A DNA stretch of 64,000 nucleotides from Branchiostoma floridae (GCF_000003815.2 NC_049988.1:2690340-2754339), one strand, 5' to 3'; shown: positions 11,671 through 23,302, counted from the first letter of the stretch. Translations and numbers: made by a program. The notes: a model not told the origin generated them from the letters alone.

Positions 11671-11890
11671 TGGGAATTCGAATATTCTTTGCTTTGCAAA
11701 AAAATGCATCATGATTGAATTGGTAATTACGTTACTGATCGTATATGCCCCACACCCAAGTAAGTAAATACGAGTCTGATATTTTATGAAATATCTAGAA
11801 GTGTCCTGATGTACATTTGTATTCTGATACATGTACTATTAGTAGTCCAGCATTAACTAACAGTACTCTAACACAACAAAATATCTGTAC

Positions 11891-11939
11891 CTGTATTACT
11901 TCCTCGGCCGCAAAGAGTACCCACTCGGTGCCCAGCTCA
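11891..11939 (-). CDS. Candidate small internal exon, unknown gene
   Basis: On the minus strand a 49-nt segment lies between CATTACAG and GTACAG. It reads ELGTEWVLFAAEEVIQ in the only open frame, starting one base into a codon and ending in phase 0. It does not match eIF3h and its phase does not join the 11.27-kb relic directly. It could be a chance exon-like segment. Confidence 0.2.
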
Positions 11940-12037
11940 CTGTAATGACAAATAATTCATCAAATGAAAAAAACAACCACCACTATACATAGGCCATATG
12001 AAAACTAACTGATGAAAAAAAAAAAAGCCTAAATAGT

Positions 12038-12500
12038 ACAATTAGCTTGACAATGCACTGATAAGCCTGTCAGAAAACAGTACCGGTTACATAAAACTTG
12101 ACTCCAGCAGTTGAACTTTCAGCACCACAGACAGGTATTGTCCTGGTGTAGTGTAAGCTGCACTAACAAATATCTTCTTTTTTTAAAACAAACATTGCAA
12201 TTAGCATGACAATGCACTGATGAGCCTGTCAGAAAACAGTACCGGTGATGTAAAATTTGACTCAAGAGTTCAGCAGTTCAACTTTCAGCACCAACGACAG
12301 GTATTGCCCTGGTGTAGTGTAAGCTGCACTAAGAAATAACTTAAAACAAACAGTGCAATTAGCATGACAATGCACTGATGAGCCTGTCAGAAAACAGTAC
12401 CGGTGATGTAAAATTTGACTCAAGAGTTCAGCAGTTCAACTTTCAGCACCACCGACAGGTATTGTCCTGCTTTAGTGTATTACCTGCACTAAGAAATATC
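12038..12500. repeat. Three tandem copies of a ~158-bp repeat
   Basis: GACAATGCACTGATRAGCCT and the following CAGAAAACAGTACCGG recur in units starting near 12039, 12198 and 12356 (spacings 159 and 158). Each copy ends in a CTGCACTAA-like phrase and a T-rich or A-rich joint. Confidence 0.85.
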
Positions 12501-12515
12501 TTCTTTTTTTAACAT

Positions 12516-12843
12516 CAGGGCTAAAAATACCACCTGCATATGCAGGTTAGTGCTGGTAAAATTGGAGCTGTGCAGGTATTTCTGCTATCTACCTGCACCT
12601 AACCTGCACTGGTCCATGTACTGGATTATATACATAAATGTCCTATGATGTAGGTGCATGTGGATTGTTATTAGCTGCGCTGTTACCACCTGTGAAGCAT
12701 AAAAGAAAAAATAGCAATGGTTCCTGAACAATTTTAGTATGATCCATACATAATTTCAAAGTGGTTCAGATAAAATTTGTCTGGTAATTTTCAACGTTAC
12801 CTACACCAGTGTAGTTATGCAGAAAAAGGGATTTCGAACCCTG
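12516..12843. mobile_element. MITE family A (CAGGGCT ends), copy 1
   Basis: A 328-bp element starting CAGGGCTAAAAATACC and ending ATTTCGAACCCTG, an imperfect inverted pair. The interior is rich in ACCTGCA and TGCAGGT. CAGGGCT ends are typical of hAT-type elements, but no clean 8-bp target duplication is seen. It is close to the element at 27235-27948 and holds the empty site for the family C insertion there. Confidence 0.65.
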
Positions 12844-13150
12844 AAAACATAGACACAGTTTTAGATTCTCCAACCTACCAGGCTTCTGGGCGTTAAGCCA
12901 TCCATCACTGGACCTTAGACGCCTGAGCATCAGGGGTAGACCTGTATTGGAAATACCAACAAAATACTGAAATGTTATGGTCTACTTATTACAATAACTG
13001 GGTGACCAACAAATGGCTTATATATTTCCTTATCATGGCTTCTTAAAGTGAGACCAGTAGATTTAAATGCATTTTACTAAAAAGTGAGATTAGAAGAAAA
13101 ATCTATGCCACAAAACATATTTAATGACTGTCAAGAATAAAAACTTTTTT
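12844..13150. other. No gene recognised
   Basis: Unremarkable AT-rich sequence between two repeats. Confidence 0.4.
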
Positions 13151-13248
13151 GGGAGGACAACTTGTAAAGGTGTTGATACACCTGTTTTGTCCTCCCTTCC
13201 ACTTGTTTTTGCATGTGGTAAATTCAAATAAAGAAATAAAGAAAACCT
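13151..13248 (+). mobile_element. Retroposon 3' end: hairpin plus AAATAAAG tail
   Basis: GGGAGGACAA pairs with TTGTCCTCCC around an inner AGGTGT/ACACCT stem. This is followed by AAATAAAGAAATAAAGAAA. The same design (hairpin, Pro-like C-rich phrase, identical tail) is at 47419-47722, which argues for one retroposon family with a stem-loop 3' UTR. Confidence 0.55.
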
Positions 13249-14484
13249 CCTGTATTTTTAGAAAGACAATCATACATGTCTACCCCACATGAGTGCATAA
13301 AATGTAGTGATACAGCTTGGACATACATATTTATTCAAAATTATATGTATAACATAATGATTATGGCTGAGACTAAAAATATCTAAATAGGTTTATCTAC
13401 ATGTATCATTACATGAAAAAAAAGAAAACCAAATGGCAGGTTTCGTGAAAGATGGCAGACATACGTAAATTGGAAGAGTCCGTCTGTTAGGGGTGCATTT
13501 GGAAGGGTGCAATATGCATTGGGGGTGTCAAGTCAGGATAAAAACATTTTGAACTTGGATGGTGCTGAAATAATCCATTTTGGCAGATATTTTGGTCAGG
13601 AATGACTTTGGGCTAGTCAATTCTTGAATGGGGTAAAATTGTCAGTTTTGGATTGGTGTGGTTTCAAAACAGTTTATTTTTGTGTAACAAGCATATCTTT
13701 ATGCAATTATGCTAATGTTACCACATTGGTAAATAGCTTATTTACATGTTTCATGTTGGACCAATAGTTGTATTACTTGAAGAGAGCAACTTGGAATCTA
13801 TTGAACTAAGTTTTAAAGCAAGTGCTGTCAGGAAAGAAAAGTTGTCTAGCTTATAAGAGGGTATAGTTTTCTACTTCATGAGATAAAAGATGAGAACTAA
13901 GTATAAAAGAACTAAATGCATATTATGAGATTGCTATGAGAAGAGATATGCTGCATTTGCTAGCAAACATTGCAAGTCCAACACAAGAGTGGATAAGATC
14001 AGAGTTGAAAAAAGAGGCAAAGACAAGGTGAGTTTTTAATTCAATGTTGTGCAAGTGAAATGGTGACTCAGGCATCAGTGATCGTGAGGGAAGGGGTGAA
14101 GGCTCTTCAAGAACAACTGCAAGTGAAGAAAGAAGATAACGTGTTACAAGAAGTATGTTTTGAACATATGCTATAATCAAACAGAATACAGTACACAGCT
14201 TAAATCTCTTTAAAATTAATATTGTGACACACATTTACACCAGTGTTGCAAAAAAATGCAAAATATCATCAACTCCTTGATAAAGTTTTGTATCCACCTG
14301 TAAATTTTTGCTGTATAGCTGTGTTGTGTTCATTCCTGTTTTCTTGGGGTGTTACAAATACTTCAAGTTCTAGTCCATTTCCCATGCATGTTCGAAGATA
14401 GAAAATATTCAAATTCATGACAGTTCAGAGAAAGAAATTTCCCCTTCTAAATTGAATTTTTGCTTCACAGCCAACACCCTTAGA
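13249..14484. other. No gene recognised
   Basis: AT-rich sequence. A 103-codon minus-strand open frame at 13923-14234 lacks splice context or recognisable protein character and is not called. Confidence 0.35.
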
Positions 14485-14913
14485 GGCATTCCTGGTCATC
14501 CTCCTACGCAGGGACATCCAACAGCCAAACCGCCTGTCTGGATGTACCCTGCTCTTTTAACCGTCACTCTTAGTTCCTGTGGACTTTCCCTCCAAACCAG
14601 CTGTCAGCCAATCAGAGAATAGGCTTTCCATTTTCAAAAGCTGTCTCGCATGTATAAGGGTAACCTCATTAACATTTATAAGCAGGGTGATCAGGAACTA
14701 AGGGTGACGGTTGAAAGAGCAGGGTACATCCAGACAGGCAGTTTGGCTGTTGGATGTCTGTATCTGTATCTGTATCTATATAGAAGGTATAACCGCCATT
14801 CGGCGTAACACACCAGCTTCGCAAGCACGCGGTGTGGCAGCAGCTGGTTATATTACACTGAACGACCCGTCACACCTAACTATGTCCCTGCGTAGGAGGA
14901 TGTTCCTGGTATG
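14485..14913. mobile_element. Foldback element with an interrupted right arm
   Basis: The left arm (14485-14580) includes CCTCCTACGCAGGGACAT and CATCCAACAGCCAAAC. Its inverted copy lies at about 14695-14758 and, after a 123-bp interruption, at 14882-14913 (ATGTCCCTGCGTAGGAGG). The arms pair over about 90 bp with few mismatches, around a loop of roughly 110 bp. A different repeat has inserted in the right arm. Confidence 0.75.
14759..14881. mobile_element. TATCTG-family repeat nested in the foldback element
   Basis: A 123-bp insert starts with TGTATCTGTATCTGTATC and contains CGGCGTAACACACCAGCTTC. It is flanked by ATGTC on both sides (14754-14758 and 14882-14886), a 5-bp target duplication; removing one copy restores the foldback arm exactly. 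Related sequence occurs at about 22983-23225 and 50290-50340. Confidence 0.75.
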
Positions 14914-15049
14914 CAGAAACTGTATGTTAAGGATTGAAAAAGCACAATATATATAAAATGTACCTGGAATTCCACTGTGGTGATGTTGTTCATATTTCAT
15001 GAGTCGTGACGCCATTTCACCCAAGACACCTTAATAGCCTTCCTGTTGT

Positions 15050-16325
15050 GCCTTTAAGAAAATAAATACTTAATTAGTAAGATAAAGACTTGTAGTGACA
15101 TGTATTATGCAATGTGCAGATATAATACAGGGCTAAAATTCTCTGCGGTCAACAATTTGCAGAAAAAGAGAGAAGCAACTTGCAGTCTACCTAATTTGTA
15201 TAAGAAAATGGTATTAAAGGCTCAGCATTAAGAATCCCATATACTTGTAGCAGAAGACAGCAAAAAAGGATTTTGAGCCCTGTTATGTATTGCACAATAA
15301 TTTTTGTTTTATTAAAGGTACTGGAAGGTATTAAAGGTACTACATTTTGGCTTGCAAAATGCCAGCTAGTGGTGAATCTCAATCATTGCAAGTTAATAAA
15401 ACTGTGTTAGTATAAACAAAACCATAAGAAGAAACCTTGTTATGATAACAGGCAACAACAACATGCCAGTTTCAATATTGGCATGAAGAGAACATGAACT
15501 GAACCTGAATGTCTATTGACTGATGCCTGAACTTACCAACTGTGGACACGCTGCGAAAAATCTGTAGATTCATGCAGCCGGTTGCAAGCAAAATCTGAAG
15601 TTGTGTGTGCAGTCTGTAACTACAAAAACTGCATCCAGATATTGTGGGGGGGGGGGTGGTTTGGAGTATGCTCTACAGATTTTATTGCAAAAATATTAAT
15701 TCTAACTTGTGGACTCATTATCAAGAGTGCAACATTAAAAGTGAAAAAAATCAATATATAAAAGGGTGAGAGTAGAGTCGATGTTTGCATTGATTTTATA
15801 AAAGTGTATGACTTTCAAAGTTAAGCACCAGGAAAGAGAACCTTCCCAGCATTCCCATGTTTTTTCCTGTTCTGTCAGGATCTTAGTAGATATGTTGACA
15901 ACCAAAAATCTTAAAATATCTTCCCCTAAGAAGAATTCACCCTTCTCACACTTCAAACTAGAGTTCCATGAACACATACTTTTGAAAAAAAATCAAGGCT
16001 CAATCTATCAATCAATCAATCAAGTCAAATCAACTGAAGAAACTGGCTGGTAAGACAGTGCCAGGTCAAAAATCCAATGTACACAGTCCTGGGTTTTAAG
16101 TGCACTTGCAGCTAGAAAGTCTCTCTTGTGGGGTGTAGCTAAAAAAGTGCAGTGTGTAACTGCCATTAACAAAGATTTTGCTTTCAGGTAGTTAGGAGTT
16201 TTCTTACATGATGTAGGGTCAATTTGCTCAACATAGAGCAAATGTCCTTGGTGCATGTCCAGTTTCATTATAACACAAGAGGCCGAATGACTTGTAATGC
16301 CGTCTGAAGGAAAATTCTTTGTATA
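15050..16325. other. No gene recognised
   Basis: AT-rich sequence with a short poly-G run (15644-15654) and an AATC tetranucleotide run near 16005-16022. Open frames here are short and lack splice context. Confidence 0.35.
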
Positions 16326-16615
16326 CAGTCAAACCTGCATCAGCGTCCACCTTTGCATAGCAACCAACTTTGCATTGCCACTTTTTGTAGGTCCCTTGAA
16401 TTTTTTCCATTGACTTATAGTCTATAGCAGCAACCTGGCCACACGACCTGTAGATACAGAAACATTGCCTATTGCGACCATACAGCGGCCGTACGTCACC
16501 CTGCATCTGGTTTAGAATCGTAGTTTGCGAGGATTTGGAGTTCCCGACAGGGTCATTTGGCAGTAGCGGAAGGTACACGTGCCTTGAATGTTAGAGTACA
16601 AGTCTTTGTTGGCAC
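16326..16615. mobile_element. MITE family F relic (CAGTCAAACCTG end)
   Basis: It begins CAGTCAAACCTGCATCAGCG after TA. It contains, in the opposite order to the 33442 copy, the phrases CATACAGCGGCC, CACCCTGCATC, GAGGATTTGGAGTTCC and GGCAGTAGCGGAAGG. The far terminus is not intact. Confidence 0.6.
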
Positions 16616-16700
16616 ATTTACCAACATTGAGCTTGATATTCGTAGTGCATTCCTGATATGCCAGACTATAAAATTCTCTCAATGACTGCTGCTTCCCACC

Positions 16701-16912
16701 TACTGTAAATGCAGAAATGTTAGCGGTGGATTAATATTCGCGGTTTTTGCGGTGACCACTTAACCGCAAATTCAAAACCACCGCGAACATTTTTCTATTA
16801 TGGTATTAGACTGCAGTCTATGGTGTTACCGCGAACTTAAATCCACCACGAAAAGTCCTTTTTCCTGCTACCGCGAAATTAAATCCCCGCAAAATTAAAT
16901 GCATTTACAGTA
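16701..16912. mobile_element. MITE family G, copy 2 (intact ends)
   Basis: A 212-bp element with TACTGTAAATGCA at the left and GCATTTACAGTA at the right, and several internal CCACCGCG/CGCGGTGG pairs. It is the cleanest copy of the family at the satellite's left border. Confidence 0.75.
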
Positions 16913-16977
16913 CAACAATCTTCAATCTGCCTAGAAGTGGTCTCAGAGGCTACGCATTGAACAAACAATTTTGAAAA

Positions 16978-17462
16978 ATAAAAGTGTAGCCAGTGCTCAT
17001 AGCACTCGTTACAGCCAAGTTCTCACTTTACTGGGCTTGGCTAACTGTATCTTTGTGGTTATTAAAAGGTCGTTATAAAAAAGTGTCAGTTCGAGATAGA
17101 TTGTGCAAATACTGTGAGATGGATGCAGTGGAAGATGAAATACATTTTATCTGTAACTGCCCCCATTATGAGGATGAAAGAAACAACCTTTTTGACACAA
17201 TCAAAACAATTTTCCAACGATTCACCAGCTAGTAGACCTCAAAAAAACTATATTTCTGTTAAAATCACAGAACCAACTAATCATTAAAGAAGTGGGACTT
17301 TTCATAAGCCACCGCTTCCAAAGAAAAAGTCAAACCTCCAAGAAAAGAATGTAGAATCATGCACATAGATAGTTGTATAAAATAGACACTTGTTACTTTT
17401 TACTGTCTGTACCCTTGCAACTAGCCTACGGGCATGGCATTTACAAATAAATAAATAAAATA
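16978..17462 (+). mobile_element. LINE 3' fragment, zinc-finger C-terminus and tail
   Basis: The frame reads GRYKKVSVRDRL, then CKYCEMDAVEDEIHFICNC, the Cys/His motif that follows the reverse transcriptase in several LINE Pol proteins. A frame change follows, then TIFLLKSQNQLIIKEVGLF, and an (AAAT)n tail at about 17442-17462. The reverse transcriptase itself is absent. Two more fragments of the same family are at 30650 (minus) and 46440 (plus). Confidence 0.7.
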
Positions 17463-17581
17463 AGACTATTGTTTCCTTGTTGATGAATCATCATGTCTTA
17501 ACTACTGGAACAGATTTTCCTCCATATGGAACAGTGTCTTGAAGAGTGACTTGGCATAGCCAAGCTGTGAGCCAGACCATG

Positions 17582-17932
17582 CAGGGCTCGAAATACTGGG
17601 TGCATGTGCACCCAGGTGCACCCAAAATTGAAGCTGTGCACCCAATTATTTTCTGTGGGTGCACAGGGTGCACCCAGATATTTTCTTACATTTATGTATG
17701 TAAAGATATCAAAGTATAGTAGTATACATCATATTCTTGACATCTAAGTGTTAGAAAGATGATAAAAATGTCTGCCATGGTACTTGTTTAAGAATTTGAT
17801 AGCTTGTAGCTAAGTTTTGCCATTAGGTTGTACTTAGATTTAAGTGGTGCACCCAAAAATGTTTTGGTGCACCCAATTTTTTAAGCTGGGTGCACCCGTG
17901 CACCTAATCCCAAAAATGAATTTCGAGCCCTG
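17582..17932. mobile_element. MITE family A-like, CAGGGCTCGAAAT ends
   Basis: A 351-bp element with inverted ends CAGGGCTCGAAAT and ATTTCGAGCCCTG. Subterminal GGTGCACCC repeats take the place of the ACCTGCA repeats of the 12.5 and 27.2 kb relatives. CCATG flanks both sides (17577-17581 and 17933-17937), suggesting a 5-bp target duplication. No coding capacity. Confidence 0.7.
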
Positions 17933-18063
17933 CCATGTGTACAATTACAGTCTGAGCAGTGAGTTTAACTTTTAAACTAGCTTCAGTTCTGGAATGCTTC
18001 TACAACCCTGTTGTATGAGACAAATTAATAGGATATCTAAAAAGTGAGTGTTGTGTTACTAAC

Positions 18064-18450
18064 CTTTTGGTTTGTGGTTGCTGGCGGAGCTGCTGGTGGA
18101 GCCGATAGCGGAGCTGCTGGTGGGGTTGCTGGCAGAGCTGCTGGCGGAGCTGCTGGCAGAGCTGATAGCGGAGCTGCTGGAGGGGTTGCTGGCAGAGCTG
18201 CTGGCGGAGCTGCTGGCAGAGCTGATAGCGGAGCTGCTGGAGGGGTTGCTGGCAGAGCTGCTGGCGGAGCTGCTGGCAGAGCTGATAGCGGAGCTGCTGG
18301 AGGGGTTGCTGGCGGAGCTGCTGGCAGAGCTGACAGCAGAGCTGCTGGAGGGGTTGCTGGCGGAGCTGCTGGCAGAGCTGATAGCGGAGCTGCTGGAGGG
18401 GTTGCTGGCAGAGCTGCTGGCAGAGCTGATAGCAGGGCCATTGGCAGAGT
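18064..18450. repeat. 15-bp GC-rich minisatellite
   Basis: Units close to GCTGCTGGCRGAGCT, with the block GATAGCGGAGCTGCTGG recurring at 60-75 bp. It stands out from the AT-rich surroundings and is open in nearly all six frames. Confidence 0.9.
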
Positions 18451-18459
18451 TGCTGGCAT
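18064..18459 (-). CDS. Candidate exon: Pro/Ala/Ser low-complexity repeat
   Basis: A 396-nt minus-strand segment lies between TTTTTCCAG and GTTAGT, with no stop in any of the three minus frames. In the phase left by the upstream exon at 22.0 kb it reads MPATLPMALLSALPAALP then PATPPAAPLSALPAAPP repeats. The alternative frame gives SSASNPSSSSAISSA. The unit is 15 bp, arranged in 60-75 bp blocks. It is the last exon I can assign to the minus-strand gene; the gene's 3' end was not found. It may instead be an intronic minisatellite with chance splice sites. Confidence 0.4.
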
Positions 18460-19092
18460 CTGGAAAAACACACATTATCCAATTTTACAGTAATAACCAT
18501 CATAATGGCACCAGTTTTCTAGTGTGTACTAAACAATGGCCACTGAAATGAACATTTTTAATAAGATTATACATTTGACAAATAATACTGTGTACTTGAA
18601 CATACCATCATTTGATGAGGTTTAGATACGGGTTCTGGCCTGTACCTGTACCTGTATGTAACCGATTTGAAAACTGATAGCAGATTATAACAAAAGAAAT
18701 ACGCCAATGAAGAAAAATCCTTTTTATTATATGCAAGATGTGTTCCCTAATTTCTGATATTTGAACTGCATGGAACGGAGACCTCATACATCCATGAAGT
18801 ATTCTGATTATGCATAGGACTTGCACATCTGCATCATTCATGCCTGGTTGTGTACATATCTAACTACTAATACACACTTCTTACTTACATCACAAGTTAT
18901 CTGCAAACAAAACATTAAGACCATAGCATGTCCAGCTCTACCCCTAGTGTTGGCAATAGCAGTTCAACTTTGATCTGTAGTGTTTGATACCTCCTTTCAC
19001 ATTTTCTCATGCCAAAATAGAAGAACAAAGCTTTTTTGATCATGTATGTGACCCTGTTCACATCATTTCTACTAGAATCTGCACATTCCATA

Positions 19093-19585
19093 ACGCTGGT
19101 TCACCTTTATCCGCAGGGTAACCTAAATCCATTGTATTCAAAATTTTAGTATCTAGGGATGTCATCATCATCATCATCATCATTCATCCTCTATTTTGAG
19201 GTGCAGCAAGTAAAGTCTTACTTCCAGAACAGTCTGTCTTTCATCGCAGTGAGAAGTCCCGGGCCGTCTAGACCAGTTTCTGACTCAATAAGTTTCTTCA
19301 AAGTTATAGCCTTGGGCGACCAACACGTTTGTTATATAAATCAGGTGACCAGAACAAGAGTTTTCCAGCAGGCTCTATACTAGGAGCCACGTGGCCGGCA
19401 AGAAGTAGTCGGTGTTGTTTAACATGGACTATCAAGGATATCAAGTCGACGGACAGCGGTTTAGAATTGCAATGAATCCGAAATATTGCAGTTTGAACCA
19501 CAGTCTGTCGACTTGAAATCCCTAAATACTTCGTTTTGAAATACAACGGATATAGGTTACCCTGCGAATAAAGGTGAACCAGTGT
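19093..19585. mobile_element. MITE family D, ~65-bp terminal inverted repeats
   Basis: The left end GCTGGTTCACCTTTATCCGC continues through GGGTAACCTAAATCC to TATCTAGGGAT. The right end (about 19515-19585) is its inverted copy, ending AAAGGTGAACCAGTG. A CAT microsatellite (about 19158-19183) and an internal hairpin (AAGTCGACGGACAG against CTGTCGACTTG) lie inside. TA abuts both ends. Confidence 0.7.
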
Positions 19586-19936
19586 TATATCTCAGTCCAT
19601 GTGAATTCTTCAATTACCACAATCCCAGTTTCAGTACCTCAGACAGGATAGGTGCACTTAAACTCAAACTTAAAACATACCTGTACATGGGCATCTCCTC
19701 TTCTCCGGCAACTCAGAGGACTCCTACAAAATACAACAAAGGAAATATCTTATTCCGTGGCTATCAATAAAAATGTACTGTCAATGGCACAAAAAGTCTT
19801 AATATTGACCGGAAAAGGTCTGGAGGATTTGTTTGAATTAGTAATTCATTATTCTTATTCTGAAATCAGGGTTGGACAAGTCCACTAGCCCAATTGTCCC
19901 GGCCTGAAACTGAAACACAACATTTTTTGTTCCCTA

Positions 19937-20298
19937 GGCCACACCAATTTAATTTCTTGGTTCACGGATTTTTTCATAACAAATATGGAGCAAGAGGGCA
20001 AAATAAAAATAAAAATTGTAAAATGGTTGGGGTAAAGGTAAGGGCCAATCCAAAACATATAGGATAAAAAGTTTTCAGCTTGAAAAAAGTACAAAAAAAC
20101 TATTACTGTACAGTAACAGCACCTGTACCCACACTTTAAGGAGCTGATTATATAAAGGCCAATTTGCTACACCAGAAAGTTGGTGAATTGTTTCATTTAT
20201 GGTGAAAATTTGCTGAGTGGTAATTTTTATTTTTATTTATTTTTCCAAAAAACAGGAGCGAGAGAATCCGTGAACCAAGAAATTAAACTGGTGTGGCC
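19937..20298. mobile_element. MITE family B (GGCCACACC ends), copy 1
   Basis: A 362-bp element flanked by CTA on both sides (19934-19936 and 20299-20301). The inverted ends are GGCCACACCAATTTAATTTC and its complement, extending through TTGGTTCACGGA. A 3-bp duplication and GGCC ends resemble PIF/Harbinger elements; this is inference, since no transposase is present. Confidence 0.75.
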
Positions 20299-20940
20299 CT
20301 AGGCCTAACTGTAAGGAATTCTTTGAATGGTTTCAGTCCTGACTGACAGTCCTTCAAAATCATCAGTTCAACAAATGAGAGAGTGACTGCATATCAAAAG
20401 TGTTTGCATTCTGATGAAGCATTCCTACGTTTTGACGAGGTGGGCAGGGCTAAAAGATCGGATCAACTGAAGGCACATAACTACTGTACCAACACGGTGG
20501 TCAAATATCGGCTCAAAACCTCCCATGTCCAGCCGAATTGGAACCTTGTTCCACGATTTTCCATCTGACGTAAGTCGAACCGAACCCGTGTTTATTTTCC
20601 TCATAGGTGACGAAAAATATAAAAAAACGAGAATTTTCGATGATACATGCAGCCTATCTTATCAAGAGTTTGGTCAAATTAAAGGCCTTCCTGAAAACAG
20701 AAAATGGTCGTCTTTTTGAGTAACATTGAAACAAAACAGCTATCTAAATTCAAACGACAACATTCAATGTATGTAAAATTCTAAATTAATCATATTTCGA
20801 AAACATTTTACTTGTCAAAACATTTTGTTTATTTTCAAATATTTTACGGGTAGCCAAAAGTAGGCCTCCAGTAACCCGATATTCTGTCGAACGCGCAAAG
20901 CAACGGGAAAGAATACCCTAGCAACCGACCGCCGTGCAAA

Positions 20941-21585
20941 GCTAACCCAGGTCATTTATCAAGGCACATAACAGGGCACTTATCAAGGCACATAACTACT
21001 ACACATAACTGTACCAAATAAAGCTAACCCAGGTCATTTATCAAGGCACATAACTACTACTGTACCAAAGCTAACCCAGGTCATTTATCAAGGCACATAA
21101 CTACTACTGTACCAAAGCTAACCCAGGTCATTTATCAAGGCACATAACAGGGCACTTATCAAGGCACATAACTAGTACACGTAACTGTACCAAATAAAGC
21201 TAACCCAGGTCATTTATCAAGGCACATAACAGGGCACTTATCAAGGCACATAACTACTACACATAACTGTACCAAATAAAGCTAACCCAGGTGATTTATC
21301 AAGGCACATAAGTAACTACTGTACCAAAGCTAACCCAGGTCATTTATCAAGGCACATAACAGGGCACTTATCAAGGCACATAACTAGTACACGTAACTGT
21401 ACCAAATAAAGCTAACCCAGGTCATTTATCAAGGCACATTACAGGGCACTTATCAAGGCACATAACTACTACACATAACTGTACCAAATAAAGCTAACCC
21501 AGGTCATTTATCAAGGCACATAAGTAACTACTGTACCAAAGCTAACCCAGGTCATTTATCCTTGCACATAACAGGGAACAGATGT
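20941..21585. repeat. Tandem repeat with two unit lengths (82 and 47-48 bp)
   Basis: GCTAACCCAGGT recurs at 20941, 21023, 21070, 21117, 21199, 21281, 21329, 21411, 21493 and 21541. The spacings are 82, 47, 47, 82, 82, 48, 82, 82 and 48. The long form carries an extra AACAGGGCACTTATCAAGGC segment. Confidence 0.9.
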
Positions 21586-22012
21586 GACTGATGACAGGAT
21601 CCCGTTTGCAGTTCAAAATCATGTAGCATCTAAATATAACAGCTCACAATTACAGCATTTTCAAAGCAGAAAGGGGGAACACTGTCATGCATTTATTCAC
21701 AAAGAAATACATTTCGAAATTCCTTCAGATTAAATTTTCATGCATTTACATCAGGTTACATCTTGTGATACCTTAGAAATGGCCCCAAAAAGAAATATTT
21801 TCAAATTGCTACACTGGCCAGAATTCTGGCCAGTTTTGAACTGTATGTCTTGTTTAAACAAAGGAGCAGCAAGGAGATGAACTAAGAAATGTCCCTTTAG
21901 ATCTGATCTACAGATTAAAAGAAATGACTGTCTACTCTCATCTATGTTACTTTTCACACCAAAAATCATGAATGTATGAAAAATGAAATATCTATTAGAA
22001 ATGATTACTTAC

Positions 22013-22048
22013 GTCATCACTGGATCGCTTCCTCTTTCTTGTAGGAGC
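22013..22048 (-). CDS. Candidate exon with basic NLS-like motif
   Basis: A 36-nt segment between AACCCAG and GTAAGT reads APTRKRKRSSDD, phase 0 at both ends. TRKRKR followed by Ser/Asp is a typical monopartite nuclear localisation signal next to phosphorylatable residues. It would follow the exon at 22518-22591 in frame. The host gene is not recognised. Confidence 0.5.
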
Positions 22049-22517
22049 CTGGGTTAACATTGAATTGAGATTCAATCATTTAAGAACATATTATTAATTT
22101 TACTAATTAACCATTTGGTAGATCTTTTTTTTGGTGGCTATACCATGATTATTAGAAACAATACTTTCAATGATAACTCTTCAAATATCCACCAACTTAC
22201 AATCAAGAACAAGGTCAATAAATCAGAAATGCAAAACACTATGCAAAACATTGAGATATGAGAAATATAAGATACAAAACAAAGATTCCAACATATATTG
22301 TAGTTGTACATGTTGTTCTTATACTGTAGTTACTGTAATAAATGAAATGTTGAAATTTTCCTTTTCCTTAAAAGTTAATATGTTTTCCTTAATTGTAACA
22401 ATACCCACCTGCTGAGCCAGGATACAGTATCCTCGAGCAACTCTGAATTTAAAAGCCAAACAAAAATCCCCTTTCTCCCCAATCACAAAATTAGATATAA
22501 TTAGATGTGGAGCTTAC

Positions 22518-22591
22518 CTGATTGGACGAGAAGCCGTTGGTGAAAGCTACACCGATGTGGTCCTGGTTAGCAGAGGTACTGGGGTTGTTCT
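22518..22591 (-). CDS. Candidate exon d-prime (shorter paralogue of 26.2-kb exon)
   Basis: Bordered by TCTAG and GTAAGC, it reads NNPSTSANQDHIG then VAFTNGFSSNQ, starting with 2 nt of a split codon and ending in phase 0. It matches the exon at 26138-26253 except for two internal deletions, and the flanking intron sequence matches as well. It fits in frame after the exon at 23303-23441. The pair may be alternative or duplicated exons. Confidence 0.55.
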
Positions 22592-22982
22592 CTAGGTACA
22601 ACAGAAATACTTGGTATCATTTCCCAACCGACAAACAGTCAGATAGTTTGTGGGAACAAAAAGTATGATAAAAACACAGTGAATGTGAAAAAGTAAGTCA
22701 TGAGCATATTAATCTTAATTGGCAGTACTGAATGCTACACTTTCTTCAAACACAGTTCAAATTTTCAACTGCGACTGTTGCCTTCTTCAGGATCAACCAA
22801 TGGCTTCCATGTTTCTTTATTGTTAACTTCTAAGGGATCCAACCTTACAATACTTTCTTCCCAAAGAGATTCTACCACTGAAAAATCACAAGCACAGCAT
22901 GTCCAGAACACAAGATATCAAATTATCATTACCATATAAGCTGCTAGGGGCCATTACTTAGGGGGCCAATATTGAACCTCTT

Positions 22983-23225
22983 TTATCTGTATCTGAATTT
23001 ATATGGCCAGTATAGATTCGAATTCCCTTCAGCATAACACCAGCTTTACGTCAGACCCTTTCTAACCCACCTATCGAATATCAACTCAAGAAGGTGTCAT
23101 GACTTAATCTGTATCTGTATCTGAATTTATATGGCCAGTATAGATTCCCTTCAGCATAACACCAGCTTTATGTCAGACCCTTTCCAACCCACCTATCGAA
23201 TATCAACTCAAGAAGGTGTCATGAC
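22983..23225. repeat. Two tandem copies of a TATCTG-family repeat (~120 bp)
   Basis: ATCTGAATTTATATGGCCAG and GAATATCAACTCAAGAAGG occur in both copies (starting about 22987 and 23108). Related to the repeat nested at 14759 and the one near 50290. Confidence 0.75.
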
Positions 23226-23302
23226 TTTTGGTTGCCAATCTTACAATTAGAATCATAAATTTCTAACAGGAAACACAACATTTATTTTCCTTAAGGCCTT
23301 AC

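Noticed and set aside
14980-15045. Exon reading GEMASRLMKYEQHHHSGIP before GTACAT
   Set aside because: The likely acceptor gives a stop in every frame; only a weak alternative site would allow it.
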